Assembly: GCA_013399305.1 (NCBI GenBank)
Contig: VXAI01000015.1
Span: 6,756,182-6,820,181 of the forward strand
DNA from: Rostratula benghalensis
Taxonomy: Eukaryota > Chordata > Aves > Charadriiformes > Rostratulidae
DNA length: 64,000 bases
Direction: 5' to 3'
Below the pieces are notes generated by a model. The model saw only the letters and a list, made by a program, of their open reading frames with translations, had not been told where the DNA came from and did no database searches. Positions 34,928 to 45,300 of the stretch are shown in pieces. Position 1 is the stretch's first letter, and each line of letters begins with the position of its first letter. The position numbers were made by a program, and so were the translations under genes.

Positions 34928-35665
34928 CAGACACCTTTTAAACTACACATTTACACATTTCAGAGCACTTCTTTGGAGATATCAGAGTAGCCATAGGTAA
35001 CACAGAGCACGCTTTATCACCTTCCACAGCATTACTGATTACAGCGACCGTGTTTTCCCCTTCCCAACACGGACTGCACAAAGGGAAGCATTAACCGCAC
35101 GGCGCAAACGGCTCCGTAGCCCCCAGCACCAGGGAACCCCGCGGCTCCGCGCCCCTCTCCGCCACCCCCCTTCGGCAGAGACCGGGCCCCAGCAAACCCC
35201 CCCCGCTCCCCAATACCGAGGGCCGGCTTTAAGGGCTCCCTGCGGGCAGGGGGGGGATGCGCGCCCCCGGCGCCCACCTGATGTGCACGGAGGTGGCCAG
35301 GTGCGGGCAGGACTCCTCGATGGCCTTGCGCAGTCGCGACAGCGGCATGTCAGGGCCCTGGGGAGGGAGGACAGCGACATGTCGCGACAGGCCGCAACAC
35401 CAGTGACCCCTCGGCGCCTCCCTCCCACCCCTTCGGGCCCGGACCCGGGCTCGTCCCCAACCTGCAGCAGCGGCAGCAGCAGCCGGTTGAGCCGCCGCCG
35501 CTCCAGCAGGCTGAGCTGCGTGCCGGCGCGGCCCAGCTCGCTGAGGAGGACCAGCAGCGCCATCTTGTAAGGGGTGACCCAGTCCTTGATGCCGAAGACA
35601 TTGGCGTGCACCACGCCGTTCGTCATCATCGGGTTGAAATACAGGCTCTCGTGCACGCTCGCCAT
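21086..35665 (-). CDS. ANAPC5: ANAPC5, anaphase-promoting complex subunit 5 (17 exons)
   Basis: Scaffold subunit of the APC/C, the nuclear E3 ubiquitin ligase that targets cyclins and securin in mitosis (family knowledge). Seventeen exons join at GT-AG borders with matching phases into 756 codons plus stop; human APC5 has 755 residues. Exons: 35665-35462, 35357-35278, 34472-34363, 33984-33789, 32565-32499, 30811-30710, 29561-29371, 28399-28318, 27449-27360, 26401-26220, 25739-25604, 25367-25293, 24521-24400, 23269-23162, 22629-22482, 21864-21702 and 21300-21086. The N-terminus MASVHESLYFNPMMTNGVV and the C-terminus HGVPLIN are nearly identical to mammals. Helical TPR-type repeats fill the C-terminal two thirds. 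The ATG sits in a strong context, GCCGCCATGGCG. No disruption is seen. Confidence 0.97.
21702..21864 (-). CDS. ANAPC5: ANAPC5 exon 16
   Basis: 163 bp, residues 632-685, LILGIPEQALNILQTAIEPV through SAASYTPEKKIE. Donor G/GTAGTG. Confidence 0.94.
22482..22629 (-). CDS. ANAPC5: ANAPC5 exon 15
   Basis: 148 bp, residues 582-631, VLLSIVELYWRSSCHTIALP through TVLNLAFSQ. Acceptor GGGTAG, donor CAG/GTATGT. Confidence 0.94.
23162..23269 (-). CDS. ANAPC5: ANAPC5 exon 14
   Basis: 108 bp, residues 546-581, KAIVLKAQNQMSEAHKLLQK through TEMVI, TPR-like. Donor AG/GTAAGA. Confidence 0.94.
   Translation of the reverse strand, partial: KSHCFESPKSNVRGTQTFAEIVDPLPENQEHRDGD
24400..24521 (-). CDS. ANAPC5: ANAPC5 exon 13
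   Basis: 122 bp, residues 506-545, LWMLFDQKIQFERAMNDGRY through LNSIEGVY. Donor AG/GTAAGAG. Confidence 0.94.
25293..25367 (-). CDS. ANAPC5: ANAPC5 exon 12
   Basis: 75-bp phase-0 exon, residues 481-505, GYFAAASEILKHLKERFPPN and SQHAQ. Donor CAG/GTAGAG. Confidence 0.94.
25604..25739 (-). CDS. ANAPC5: ANAPC5 exon 11
   Basis: 136 bp, residues 435-480, TMALQQAQTLLSMNSLEAVY through LAELHAEQ, TPR-like. Donor CAG/GTGAGC. Confidence 0.95.
26220..26401 (-). CDS. ANAPC5: ANAPC5 exon 10
   Basis: 182 bp, residues 375-434, YLASLGIQSLVQQRAFAGKA through IAQKTAIWRLYGR. Donor AG/GTATTT. Confidence 0.95.
26782..26936. repeat. 155-bp direct duplication, copy 1
   Basis: Begins ttagttccttttagaac and ends aagtaaacttgtgtt. 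It matches 27921-28075 at a constant offset of 1139 bp with only a handful of substitutions (for example ccgtga versus ctgtga). It lies in the intron between ANAPC5 exons 9 and 10. Confidence 0.95.
27360..27449 (-). CDS. ANAPC5: ANAPC5 exon 9
   Basis: 90-bp phase-0 exon, residues 345-374, SWLYILEQKIFDSCVLLEHS through LHFGLP. It lies between two 155-bp direct repeats, so its loss would be in frame. Confidence 0.94.
27921..28075. repeat. 155-bp direct duplication, copy 2
   Basis: Second copy, same orientation, in the intron between ANAPC5 exons 8 and 9. The flanking sequences are unrelated to those of copy 1. Both copies could instead belong to an unnamed dispersed repeat. Confidence 0.95.
28318..28399 (-). 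CDS. ANAPC5: ANAPC5 exon 8
   Basis: 82 bp, residues 318-344, QQAELALQEAIRIAQQSNDH through HCL, a TPR-like helix pair. Donor CTG/GTAAGG. Confidence 0.94.
29281..29349. repeat. 23-bp tandem repeat, three perfect copies
   Basis: The unit caagaagatgaatttcagtg plus ggg occurs three times in a row (29281-29303, 29304-29326, 29327-29349) without mismatch. It ends 21 bp from the ANAPC5 exon 7 donor. Confidence 0.97.
29371..29561 (-). CDS. ANAPC5: ANAPC5 exon 7
   Basis: 191 bp, residues 254-316, HYLSYLNSLRVQDVFSSTHS through NLAALHCRFGH. A 23-bp tandem triplicate lies 21 bp beyond its donor TA/GTAAGT. Confidence 0.94.
30710..30811 (-). CDS. ANAPC5: ANAPC5 exon 6
   Basis: 102-bp phase-0 exon, residues 220-253, ASLLKNDETKALTPASLQKE through NPDFAEA. 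Donor GCA/GTAAGT. Confidence 0.94.
31420..32060 (-). repeat. Possible decayed LTR-like or other dispersed element
   Basis: A GC-richer block in an AT-rich ANAPC5 intron, with sharply different composition. On the minus strand it carries a TATA-like GTTTATATGC near 31867 and the phrase TGGTGCCAGCAA-like twice (near 31508 and 31563, plus strand). No terminal TG...CA pair or target duplication could be fixed, and no coding remains are recognised. Called on composition only. Confidence 0.25.
32499..32565 (-). CDS. ANAPC5: ANAPC5 exon 5
   Basis: 67 bp encoding EEEISCSGPLSQKQAEYFLS and QQ (198-219). Acceptor AGCAG, donor CAG/GTATGT. Confidence 0.93.
32703..32718 (+). repeat. G16 homopolymer
   Basis: Sixteen consecutive G on the plus strand (C16 in the ANAPC5 transcript) in the intron between exons 4 and 5. 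Confidence 0.9.
33350..33640 (+). promoter_or_regulatory. Intronic CpG-dense block with YY1-like site and plus-strand splice donor
   Basis: About 17 CpG dinucleotides in roughly 250 bp, inside a 1.2-kb otherwise AT-rich ANAPC5 intron. It contains CGCCATCTT (33451-33459), the core of a YY1 site often found near transcription starts. It ends in CAG/GTGAGC on the plus strand (exon side 33640). It could be the promoter and first exon of a transcript antisense to ANAPC5, or a retroposed GC-rich fragment. No product is recognised. Confidence 0.35.
33789..33984 (-). CDS. ANAPC5: ANAPC5 exon 4
   Basis: 196 bp for residues 132-196, from GLFLRHMILAYNKLSFSQVY through a charged, divergent linker (NDEKKNGIDENDMELT) to EKEELDVPL. 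Acceptor TTGCAG, donor AG/GTGATA. Confidence 0.94.
34363..34472 (-). CDS. ANAPC5: ANAPC5 exon 3
   Basis: 110 bp encoding LKLMAEGELKDMEQFFDDLS through HKTSVV (96-131). Acceptor GTTTAG, donor G/GTAACT. Confidence 0.93.
34897..34923. repeat. T27 homopolymer
   Basis: Twenty-seven T on the plus strand (poly-A in the ANAPC5 transcript) in intron 2. It could be a microsatellite or the tail of a retroposed fragment; none is recognised beside it. Confidence 0.85.
35278..35357 (-). CDS. ANAPC5: ANAPC5 exon 2
   Basis: 80 bp encoding GPDMPLSRLRKAIEESCPHL through SVHI (69-94) and two bases of codon 95. Acceptor CCCCAG, donor AG/GTGGGC. Confidence 0.93.
35462..35665 (-). CDS. ANAPC5: ANAPC5 exon 1
   Basis: Start ATG at 35665-35663. 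Encodes residues 1-68, ending RRLNRLLLPLLQ, phase 0, donor CAG/GTTGGG. It lies inside the CpG island. Confidence 0.96.
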
Positions 35666-35960
35666 GGCGGCACCCCCGGGGCCGCCACCGGCCGCCCGGG
35701 AAACCCGCCTCGCCCACCGGCCAATCGCTGCCGTCGTCGCCGTCACGTGGGCCGCGCCGTGACCAATCAGAGGTGGAGGTGTGCACAGTGCCACCGGAGC
35801 ACGCCGGCAGCCTGAGCCCTGAGGAGACGTTCCGGGGAGAGAAGGTTCCGGGTGGCGCCTGGCGCAGGGTAGCGGGTGGAGGGTGGCCGGGCTGCGGGTA
35901 TCCGTCGAGCTGAGCCCCGTGCCGCAGCCCTTCTGCCCGGCTGTGGGCTGTGGCGAGCTG

Positions 35961-38859
35961 TGACCACAGTGTCTGTGGGGGTTGGCTGCGGCCACAGCCC
36001 AGCGGCCTGTCACATCCCCTCCGCTGATGTCGGCCTCCCACCGCAGCCTGTGGGGACAGCTCAGTGGGCCAGCCATGACCCTGTCAGGTCTTGGGGACAG
36101 CCCATCGTGGAAGTACCTCAGCCCTCTGAGGAAGGTGTGACCGCCACCAGCAGTGTCAGTGCCGTGTGTCCCAGTGAGGAGAGCCACACGCAGGGGCTGG
36201 GTCACTGGGGCTGGGCAAGGACATGGCGCTTCTCCTCAGCCGGGAGGTACGGGGAGACAGCAAATTAATGGCAATCAAGATATTTCCAGACATAAGTTTT
36301 TGTTTTGTCAATAATTTGTTAAAGTACTTCATTAAGGCATCACATTCCCAAAGAAAATACTCCCAATTATGATAATAGTTCTCATTTTTGCAAGCGAGAG
36401 CGAAACAAAACTCAGTATCGTTGTACATCTGTGTGTCCCCGGGGATTTCGGCTGAGCTGCTCCTGATTCACGCCTGGGGGTGGAGAGAGGAGGAGGCTGC
36501 AAATCAAGTGTGGAGTCATATTCTAGAATACATTTACATTTAGGAAACTTAAATGTTGTGCTTAGCTGCTGCTGGCATAATTAATGATAGCTTCCTAGCC
36601 CTCAATGAACTACATACTCATTGAACTATGCCCAGGTGTAAACCCCAGGAAATAACTGCAGCTGTTGTGTTATAAAGGTCAATTTACAGACGTTTCCTGA
36701 AAATAAAGTACGAGGGCTTGGGCGGAAACATGGAAAGGATGGTGGGGCTGGGTGGGGGCGGGAGGGGAGATGAAATCAAGGCCAAGCGGGTGCAGAACTT
36801 GGAGGAAAAGGGAAACACCAGACCTCTGGTTCTGACGTTTCTGTGCAGGGCTTCAAAGCCCATGTGCGAGTGCTGCTGGGTCTTACCAATTTCAAAATTA
36901 GGTACTAAGTCATCTTTTGTCTTCCCTAAACTCGGCTGGTGCCCCTGAGGGACGTGCCTGGACTTGTGAAGAACAAAATGCCACCGGCTGGGCCTGGAGA
37001 TCCGCACGTTTTCGTGCAGCGCGGGGTCTGTCCAGCCAAGTCCCTGTAACCTGAAAACCTTCCCAAATGTAATTCCAAAGTACAGTGCCTCTCTAGTAGG
37101 AAAAGTGAACGCTGTAATGATTCTCCCCATAGGTATTAGTATCCAATTTGAAATTCCCATGTAAAGCCCAGAGATTAGCTTTTTAAAAAAAAAACACAAA
37201 ACAACCACAAAAAAAACCACTTTACTGTAAAATTCTGCAAGTCATTACATTTAAACAAATTACTATTCCTGGTGGGAATCACTCCTCTACCTTGCTTTCT
37301 TGGTGACGTGTAAGACCTTGAGGGGATTACCCAGTCACGGTGAGATGTCACCCCTTGTTATTTCATGGCAGGAATGAACGTGACATCCAGCATTAAGAGA
37401 TTTAAATCTTTTAATGCTTCTTTGGCACAACCCTGAAAGGTTCAGTGAGGGCAAGTCTTTTATTAATAGAACCCCTGCAAATGCTGCTTTTCAGCCACAG
37501 AGCAGCCGGAGGAGTTGAAGTTCCTTGTTTCACTTTAAGGAGGCTAATGCACTAAAAGTGATCTCAAATCACATGTTCCGAATATGATTCATCGAGTTCT
37601 GTCCAAATTAAGGTGGGAGAGGCAACTGCAGCTGCCAGCACAGTCACCAGATCTCGGCTCTGTCAGGCCCACGTTACTCCCTAAAACATCTGTGTTTGGG
37701 AGGATTTCTTGTTGGCAAGTCCTTGACAGAGCTGAAGGGGAAAAAATCGGGTTCTGCTCAGTTTGGCTCCTCTGTGGGACAGAGCTTTTACCCTGCTCAC
37801 AGCGACTGCATGAGGAGCTCTCCCGTTTTAGTGTAAGATGATTAACAAAAATACATAATTTGGTACTTCAAGGGGAAGCCTCTGAACCAATAGAGTTCAG
37901 GTGACACACAAGTTTTTAAAAAAATCCAACTCTACTGTTATCTCTTAAGGTGTATTAAGGCAATCTTTTGCATAAGAAATATGGGAAATGTGCCATTGCT
38001 TGTTCTGACATTGTATTCCCAAGGCTTCTCTGCTGTCTTTTCAGTTGCTATGACTAAAATCACAAGCTATTATTGGGGAAAGAAAATTACATTTTTTCTC
38101 AAATGAAAAGTTTATAGCACATCAAAAGCTTGTCAAGGAATGTAAGCAATTCCAAAAAGAGATGGCCTGATTTTGAATTAAGACATCGTGTCGGTGCAAA
38201 TCCAGAAGTTGGGTTGTATGAAGTATCTGCTCTTGGTGCTGCAGCTGCCAAGACTCTGCCATTCTCCTGGCAAATGCATACCTTTTTTTTTTTTTTTCCC
38301 CTTTTTCTTTTTGGACTCAGTTCTTGTATCTTGACTTGCTCCATAAATAGATCCTTCCTGCAGAAACTAGTGAAGATTGCATGCAACCTTGTGTACGGGT
38401 AAATTTGATTTGTGGTCAAAACTTATTTTCAGGCTCCTTTGTCCGTTCCTCTTTTTGGCAAAGGCCTCCTTTGTTCTTGGCCCTGTGTGCCCTTATGGAG
38501 AGCTTTCACGAGGACTTGCTTGGATTTGTACTCTTGAGGTTTCTTTAATGTAATTTTCTGCTTGAAAGCTTTTTGTTCTTACAACCTGTGATTATTATTT
38601 TTATAGATAACCCCTTCACAGCACAGAGAAAATAATAACAGCATCTAGAAGCTAGCTGGAACTGGATTTTAAAATAATAAACCTTATTTTCTTCTATTTT
38701 AAAATTATCACCTAGGGGTTTGGTGGAATAATTGTCACTTTGGCCCTTTCCGTACAGCACTGACGCTTCTAATCCTCTTTGTGAGAAACCTCGCAGCGTA
38801 CACAGCTGCACCAAAACACCTGATTTTTGGTGAGTGCCAGTCACCCCCAGCTGTGCCGG
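35961..38859. other. Spacer between ANAPC5 and RNF34 (head-to-head)
   Basis: About 2.9 kb without recognisable exons. A minus-strand open frame at 36684-37220 has no recognisable similarity. A T-rich pyrimidine tract lies at about 38282-38310. No transposon is identified. Confidence 0.55.
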
Positions 38860-39099
38860 ACCCCGTTACTCCACACCTTCCCGGGAAGACGTCTCGGGCC
38901 GTACCGGCCACCTGGGGGGCCAGGCAGCACCTGGCACGGCTGCACAGAGGGGAAAACAACAAAACCACCCAAAACCATGAGGCAAAAGTTCTCCCTTTTT
39001 CAGTGACGTCTCTCACGGCTGCACTGCCCCCTTCCCCCCCTGTCTGAGGGGTATTTTCACCCCCCCGCCTCCCGCCCCCGCCAGCACACGGCCACTTCC

Positions 39100-39312
39100 N
39101 NNNNNNNNNNNNNNNNNNNNNNNNNNNNNNNNNNNNNNNNNNNNNNNNNNNNNNNNNNNNNNNNNNNNNNNNNNNNNNNNNNNNNNNNNNNNNNNNNNNN
39201 NNNNNNNNNNNNNNNNNNNNNNNNNNNNNNNNNNNNNNNNNNNNNNNNNNNNNNNNNNNNNNNNNNNNNNNNNNNNNNNNNNNNNNNNNNNNNNNNNNNN
39301 NNNNNNNNNNNN
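39100..39312. other. Assembly gap (213 N)
   Basis: A run of N, flanked by C-rich sequence on the left and CpG-rich sequence on the right. This is the usual failure of sequencing in extreme-GC avian promoters. It removes part of the RNF34 promoter/5' UTR. A single N also occurs at 50953. Confidence 0.99.
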
Positions 39313-39361
39313 GGCGAGGGCGGACGGCGCTGGAACGCGGAGTGGCGGCGGTGAAGCGGCC

Positions 39362-39367
39362 ATGAAG
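39362..39367 (+). CDS. RNF34: RNF34 coding exon 1 (two codons)
   Basis: ATGAAG followed at once by the donor GTGAAG. With exon 2 it reads [14 protein letters not shown], the known vertebrate N-terminus. The context GCGGCCATGA is favourable. The exon continues upstream as 5' UTR toward the gap. Confidence 0.88.
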
Positions 39368-42300
39368 GTGAAGGGGGAGGGTCCAGCGGCGGGGAGAGCG
39401 TCTTTCCCCTCGCTGTGGGAAGGGAGGAGGGGGGCGAACTAGCGCGTGACAGGGCTGGGACCCTGGTGGGACGGGCCGCTCTGCCCCTCCCTCCTCGCCT
39501 CAGGCCGCCCGGCTCGGCCGCGACCGCTGTCCCTCCCCGGGCCTGCCCCGTTACCGAGGGACGGGGCACCGCCTTGCCAAGCAGCCCCGGCGCCCTCCAC
39601 TGACTCAGCAGCCGGCCAGGGCCTGGTGCCGCTGCCTCAGGCGGGCACCCGCCCCCGTCTCCACACACCGGCGGCGGCTGAAGGGCTGGCAGGGCTCCGG
39701 ACCGGACGGAGCCGGGTTCGGGGCGGTGCGTGGAGGTTGGGCCTATGAAGGGGGGGCGGTGGTTGGGAGCCAACCCCCGCCAGGCCGGTGTGCGGGGGGC
39801 ACGGCAGGGGCTGCTGGGGAGGGCCCGCTCCGGGCGGCCGAGGGATTCGCTCTCTGAAGCCGCTTCTCCGCGTACGAGGTTGCGGTGGTGGCTTCGGGAC
39901 AGAGCTGAGCGTTGTGGTGACCGAAGATCCCTGAGTTCTGAGGTTCCGGGGAGTGCTTGATCTCTGAGAAAGCTTTGCTTGATCTCAGGGGTGGGTGTGA
40001 AGATGAAATTTCAGCTAAAAAAAAAAAAAAAAAAAAAAAGAGAGAAAAAAAAAAAAGGAAAAAATAGTTCCTTTCCTGTTGGTCTGCCGGCTTTGATAGC
40101 ACACCCTGCTTGCACAGATGTATAAGGAGCAGCATAGAACTTCCCAGCTGCTTGGGGTGGGGGTCTTTTATGAGGTGAAATTCTCATCAGTTTACTGAAC
40201 ACCCTTAAAGCCAAAAAGAAGAGCAGAGAAGTTCAAATGCAGTATTTTGCCCCTGTAGTATGCAAGTAGGATATGGAGAGGGAAGATAGCTGATCGGAGC
40301 TTGTGAGAAGAGAATATGGAAGTGGTGACTGGTGTAGGTGGAAAGGGGTTTTGGTGCAGCAATTGGCAAAATTTTAATTAATTCTTAAAGGGGTGAGGTT
40401 TTGTTCTACTGTATCTCACTTGTGTCTCGTGTTGGTGTTTTTCAGCAGGGTCTAATTTCTTCTACAGAGTAGTATGAAGAGTCTAGACACTGTAATTCAA
40501 TTATGGGTTAATGATACTAGTGCATAGAAGGAATCCACAGCTGACCCAGGTTAAGCAGAAAATTAGTGAGGCCCAGGTTGCCTTACCCTGCACCTTAAAG
40601 TGACTGAATGCTTGGCAGTTAAGTGTAAAGAGGTTTTCTGTTTGATACTAATGTTGCTCATGTATCCAAAATGGGTAACAAAAATTTCATAAGTATGTAT
40701 TTATTTAGTGTTGACAGTGATGTTTCAGCAATTGTTACTGGCTCTTGAATAAAGTAAGTCTAAGAAGCAAGTGTTAAACTGTCAGGCAAGGGTTGTGGTA
40801 GCAACTATGTTAATGTCTTTTTAGTTGTGTGTCCTGCTGCTGGTGTGACCCCCTGAAAAGACCAGAGTCACATAGTGAAAGAAGTTTGAAACAGACCCTT
40901 TTGATTCATTGTTTTATTTGTATGTGTCTATTGTAAAATCTCTTCAGTATAAAGCTAGCTCATAAGTTTTTACAAATACATGAAGAATTAAAGTTTCTGC
41001 AACTGACAAGTATCCTTTTAGATGAGAAAAAAAAAAAAAAAGTTTTCAAAAGTCCCAAGTTTTAAAACTTGGAACTCTCTTGGATTAAGTAATTGGTTTT
41101 CAGAATGTATTTCTGAAATGTTAATTACTCTTGCCTAATAACCTAGGATAATAATGCATAACTTGTTTTGTATAGGAAAAATTAATATTGATCTCTTCCC
41201 ACTCTTTATTATTGAGAAGTAGAAACCAAGTCCTAGTATGATAGTTTGAGGATTGTTGGAACAGTCTGATTACAGATCAGCCAGGCTCCAGGTGCAGGGT
41301 GTATCTGTGAGTGCAGCCCCATGCCGGGGCTGACAGCGTCTTGGCTGGAGGTCAGGGGAGGGCCACTGGAGTTCATTCCTCTTCAACACCCTTTGCAGGA
41401 AGCTTAGGAAGAAGAGTTTTCCCTGTGTGGGTGGCACCCCCAGCACGGAGACTTCTTGTTATGCCTGGGATGCATTTTGCTCTTGAAACACCTATAAAAT
41501 TAGACTAGTGAGATTAAATTGCATGTTGTAACTGCATGGAGTGCTACGTGTTGTACAGCTTGGAAGCAAAGTGACCAGCTGTGTTCAATATTTCGCTTTA
41601 TTGCAACACTTAATGCCAGTTTACACCAGTAAAAGTGAAGTACCAGGTTGGTGTGGGTTGGAGAGATGCTTTTGATGTTCCATACTTACAGCACTTACAT
41701 GAAGGTGGTGGTGTAGAACATGTTTAGTACGATGGTGGTGTTTCTCAAAGCTTCTCTTGAAGCTCTATTCTTACCTTTTGTGCTCAGTGTTTTGAAAGGA
41801 GATGCTCTCACATGTCCCCAGTTATTGTGTTGAGTTCCCACACACGTAACAGGACTGTGTTTGGTTCAGGGAAAATTTACAATTTAATATAGAAATTAGT
41901 CTAGTTCCTACAGGAATTAAAGCACCATCATTACTGAGTTGAAGTGTGTATTCTGGTTGGCTGAGGTTTTGCAGCAAAAACTACAAGTCTCAAAAGCAAT
42001 TATATTGTGTCTTTGTGCTTTGGAAAAAAAAAACCATGCTGCTTTGGAATGAAAAGCAGAACAGCTTTAACCAGCATAGCTAAGAAAAAGGAACCTAGGA
42101 AAATGATATTTAAAGGAAGCTTTATCACTAGCTTCCTTGGAGAAAGAACATGATGTGATTCTGCGCTCTCCCCCCAGCTTTTTTTTTTTTTTTCCCCTGT
42201 AGATTTGAGTGAGCCTTGTGACAGTGATTAAACATGTGACCTGAACAACTCGGAGGGCAAACTCCAACTTTAAGTAGAATATGCACTTTTTGATAGAGAA

Positions 42301-45300
42301 CCTTGTGCTAAAGGCTTTAAAGGATAAAAAAATAGCAATGTAGTTATATATTTGGAAATTTTTTTGGTAGTGTTTCAAGATTAAATTGCATGACTTGTAA
42401 CTGAAATCCAGTGGGTATAGAATAAGTTCATGTAGATTTTTTTATTTTTTTTAAATTTTGTTGTCAGACATTTTGTAAGACAGCACCAGGTTCAGGGAGA
42501 TCTTGAAAAACATTTCTCTCGGATACACCAGACCATAACTAGTTTCTCATGAACACTGGCTTGTTACTTTCAAGTTTGAAAACCCAGAAGTGTTTTTTTT
42601 AGAGAGAGTTTTATTGTGAGTCAGAGGAGCTGGATTAGTTCTGGAGAAGATCTTTTATTGTGAGTCAGAGGAGCTGGATTAGTTCTGGAGAAGATCCTGC
42701 TGGGGACAGCTCTGCACTAATTATGATAAATTGTTTTATTGCTGCCTGTCATGATTTCAGGTTTTGCCCCTCACCTATGACTGGCTGTTAATCGCTTCCT
42801 TCTTTGCTCTGCTCTTGTGTTACTTCCTCAAATTCCTTGCCCCTTTTGTGTGAAACTCTGCTAGAAAAGGAGTGACGGAAGCGAGCCCCTTGTGCCTGCG
42901 TGAGCCTCTCAGAAGCAAATCTTACCTACTTCGGTTTGCAGCTGGGAAGCCGAGGTTATTGGGCTGTTACAGATGTTGGTGTACAGAACTCCTGGTGCTC
43001 TGGGAATTCATACCACATGCTTTTGGGATGGTGACAGATGGAGTGAAGTAGCTTTTCGGTAGCAAGTCACATCTGATGTAGACTTGTAAATATTAATTTT
43101 TTTATTTTTTTTTTTGCTTTGTGAATGTTTTCAGGCGGGAGCTACTTCCATGTGGGCTTCCTGCTGTGGATTGCTGAATGAAGTCATGGGTACTGGGGCT
43201 GTCCGTGGCCAGCAGGCTGGCTTTGGGGGAGGTGCTGGCCCTTTCAGATTCGCACCAAATACAGACTTCTCAGCATACCAGTCTCCAGCTGCGGCGGGCG
43301 CTAACATCGTTTGCAAAGCCTGTGGACTTTCCTTTTCAGTTTTTAGGAAAAAAGTGAGTATATTTCCTATGACATAGTATTTTTACTGCTGAACTAATCA
43401 GTAGGCATACTGGGAGATGAATGTGTGCTTTTCCTTAGATAAGGAAACCTGAGGCAGATAGCCAGGGAGGGAGTAAGTGTCTTATTCTGAGGTCACAGGA
43501 AATGAATGTCAGACAGGATTAGGAGTTAAGAGGTCTGACGTTCATTAATCAGTGGCACGTTCGGTCTGGTCTGACCTAAAAATTAGTGGATTGTAATTTG
43601 TAAGATGCATGTTTTAGCTTCAGGATCTTGAACATTAAAACAAATCTGGTTTTGAGGCTGATACCAAAGAAAGTGGTTGGGTACTGGAATGAACAAACTG
43701 GATGATGGAAAAGCTCACAGTACAGTATCACAACTGCTTCCTGTGAAACACTTGGGTAATTCTGTTTGTTTCCTGACCAGAGTTAGTTCTGCTAAACACT
43801 GTTCTGCTGCAACAGCCTCTTGCTGCATTTGGAGGCAGGTTGGTGGGTTAATGCAGAGAAATAAGATTAAGATTGTTAACATTATTTCTGTCCAGCATCA
43901 TTATTTTGTCCACTCAGTGACCTAATTCTCTGCGGCTCCTTTGGATAAACACGAAGCCACTTTCTTCAGCTTGTGTGTTCAGTTTCTGCCTTCCTACGTG
44001 TCCTGTTGTTCTCATGGCAAAGACTTGGCTGATTTAAGTGTTGTTCAGGGATGCTTTCTGAAGCTAATATTAATTTACTGAAATCCTGCAAAACGTGAAG
44101 AGTTTGTATTTGTTCTCAGTGGATGAGATGACCATTTAAAATGGCTGCTGAAAGTCTCTCCTGTTCAGCTTTTGTAAATACTGAGACTTTTGAACAAAGC
44201 TCTCTTCAGAAATGACATCTGGGTGTTTGGGAGTATTCACCTACCACGTGATTCATCACATTTAAGGTCTACTTTGAATCAATTGAGGAAGTACATTCTT
44301 TACAGTGTGTTAATTATACTGGTTTGTACACATGTGAAAAGAGCTATGATGATTACTATATCCAAAGGTAGTTGAACAAACCACAAAATTGTCTGGCTTT
44401 CAGTTTCATTTATTGTCTGAACAACAACTTGAGTACTTTATTAATTATTTTTTTTTAAATTCATAATGTTTTTTCATTGGATCCTCAAATCAGCTGACAG
44501 CAGTGCTAGAAAAGCCTTGGAACATCTGCAAAATGATTCGACAGGACAATTGTCTAGACTTAAATGCTAGAAATGTTATATGTCTAAGTTGATGATAGAA
44601 AAGACTGAGTTAAATTATGTCGCCTGGAGAAGAAAGAGCAGGGTCTAACCTGTTTTCTGTGACAGAGCTGAATGATTATTTATTTTGCTCTTTCTCCTTA
44701 GCACGTGTGTTGTGACTGCAAGAAGGATTTTTGCTCAGTTTGCTCTGTCTTGCAAGAGAATCTCAGAAGATGCTCCACTTGTCACTTGCTGCAAGAAACA
44801 GCCTTTCAGCGCCCTCAGTTAATGAGATTGAAAGTAAAGGATCTGCGTCAGTACCTGCTTCTCAGAAACATACCAACGGATACTTGCAGAGAGAAAGAAG
44901 ACCTGGTGGATCTTGTGCTGTGCCATCACGGATTAGGTTCGCAGGAGGATATGGACGCTGGTAGTTTGCGTTCCTCACGGTCACAGACTGCGGGGTTTTT
45001 TACTCATCCATTTTCCATGTCTGTATCGGTGTCGTCTCAAGGAGAACTTGCAAACAGAAGGGGAAGCACAGGAAACGGAACACCTTTACGGGTACAATAA
45101 TTAACATGTGTTTTATGGTGTAGCATAGCTTTTTTTTTTTTAAAAAAAAAGTAATAGGTATGCATTGCTGTATAATAAGATGGCAATTGGTGTGGTTCAG
45201 GGTGGCACAAAAAGTGTCTTTTGTAGTTCTCACCTGAGAAGAGGAGATTACTTGGGAAGATTACTGGTTTAGATAACAGAGGTGACTTCAATCAGTTATG

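Larger units (their letters stand above)
21301..35277. other. ANAPC5 introns
   Basis: Sixteen AT-rich introns of about 0.1 to 1.7 kb separate the exons. Introns with notable content are listed separately: the 155-bp duplicates, the 23-bp triplicate, the LTR-like block, the G16 run and the CpG-dense block. A T27 run lies at 34897-34923. The remaining introns (for example 21865-22481, 22630-23161, 23270-24399, 24522-25292, 25740-26219 and 29562-30709) show nothing recognisable beyond short homopolymers. Confidence 0.6.
35090..35960 (-). promoter_or_regulatory. ANAPC5: ANAPC5 CpG-island promoter
   Basis: CpG-dense sequence spanning exons 1-2 and about 300 bp upstream. Two CCAAT boxes (35721-35725 and 35763-35767) and a CACGTG E-box (35744-35749) lie 55-105 bp upstream of the ATG, with no TATA box. 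Paired CCAAT boxes at this spacing are typical NF-Y sites of cell-cycle genes (established knowledge). Confidence 0.85.
38860..39960 (+). promoter_or_regulatory. RNF34: RNF34 CpG-island promoter (contains assembly gap)
   Basis: GC- and CpG-rich sequence around the RNF34 start codon, interrupted by Ns at 39100-39312. The transcription start and most of the 5' UTR probably lie in or next to the gap. Confidence 0.8.

Noticed and set aside
35039..36205. Open frame of 388 codons on the minus strand
   Set aside because: It runs through promoter sequence, ANAPC5 exon 1, intron and exon 2. Only the stretches 35462-35665 and 35278-35357 are coding, and they are listed as exons.
36684..37220. Open frame of 178 codons on the minus strand in the ANAPC5-RNF34 spacer
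   Set aside because: No similarity is recognised, no splice or promoter context supports it, and it contains low-complexity stretches.
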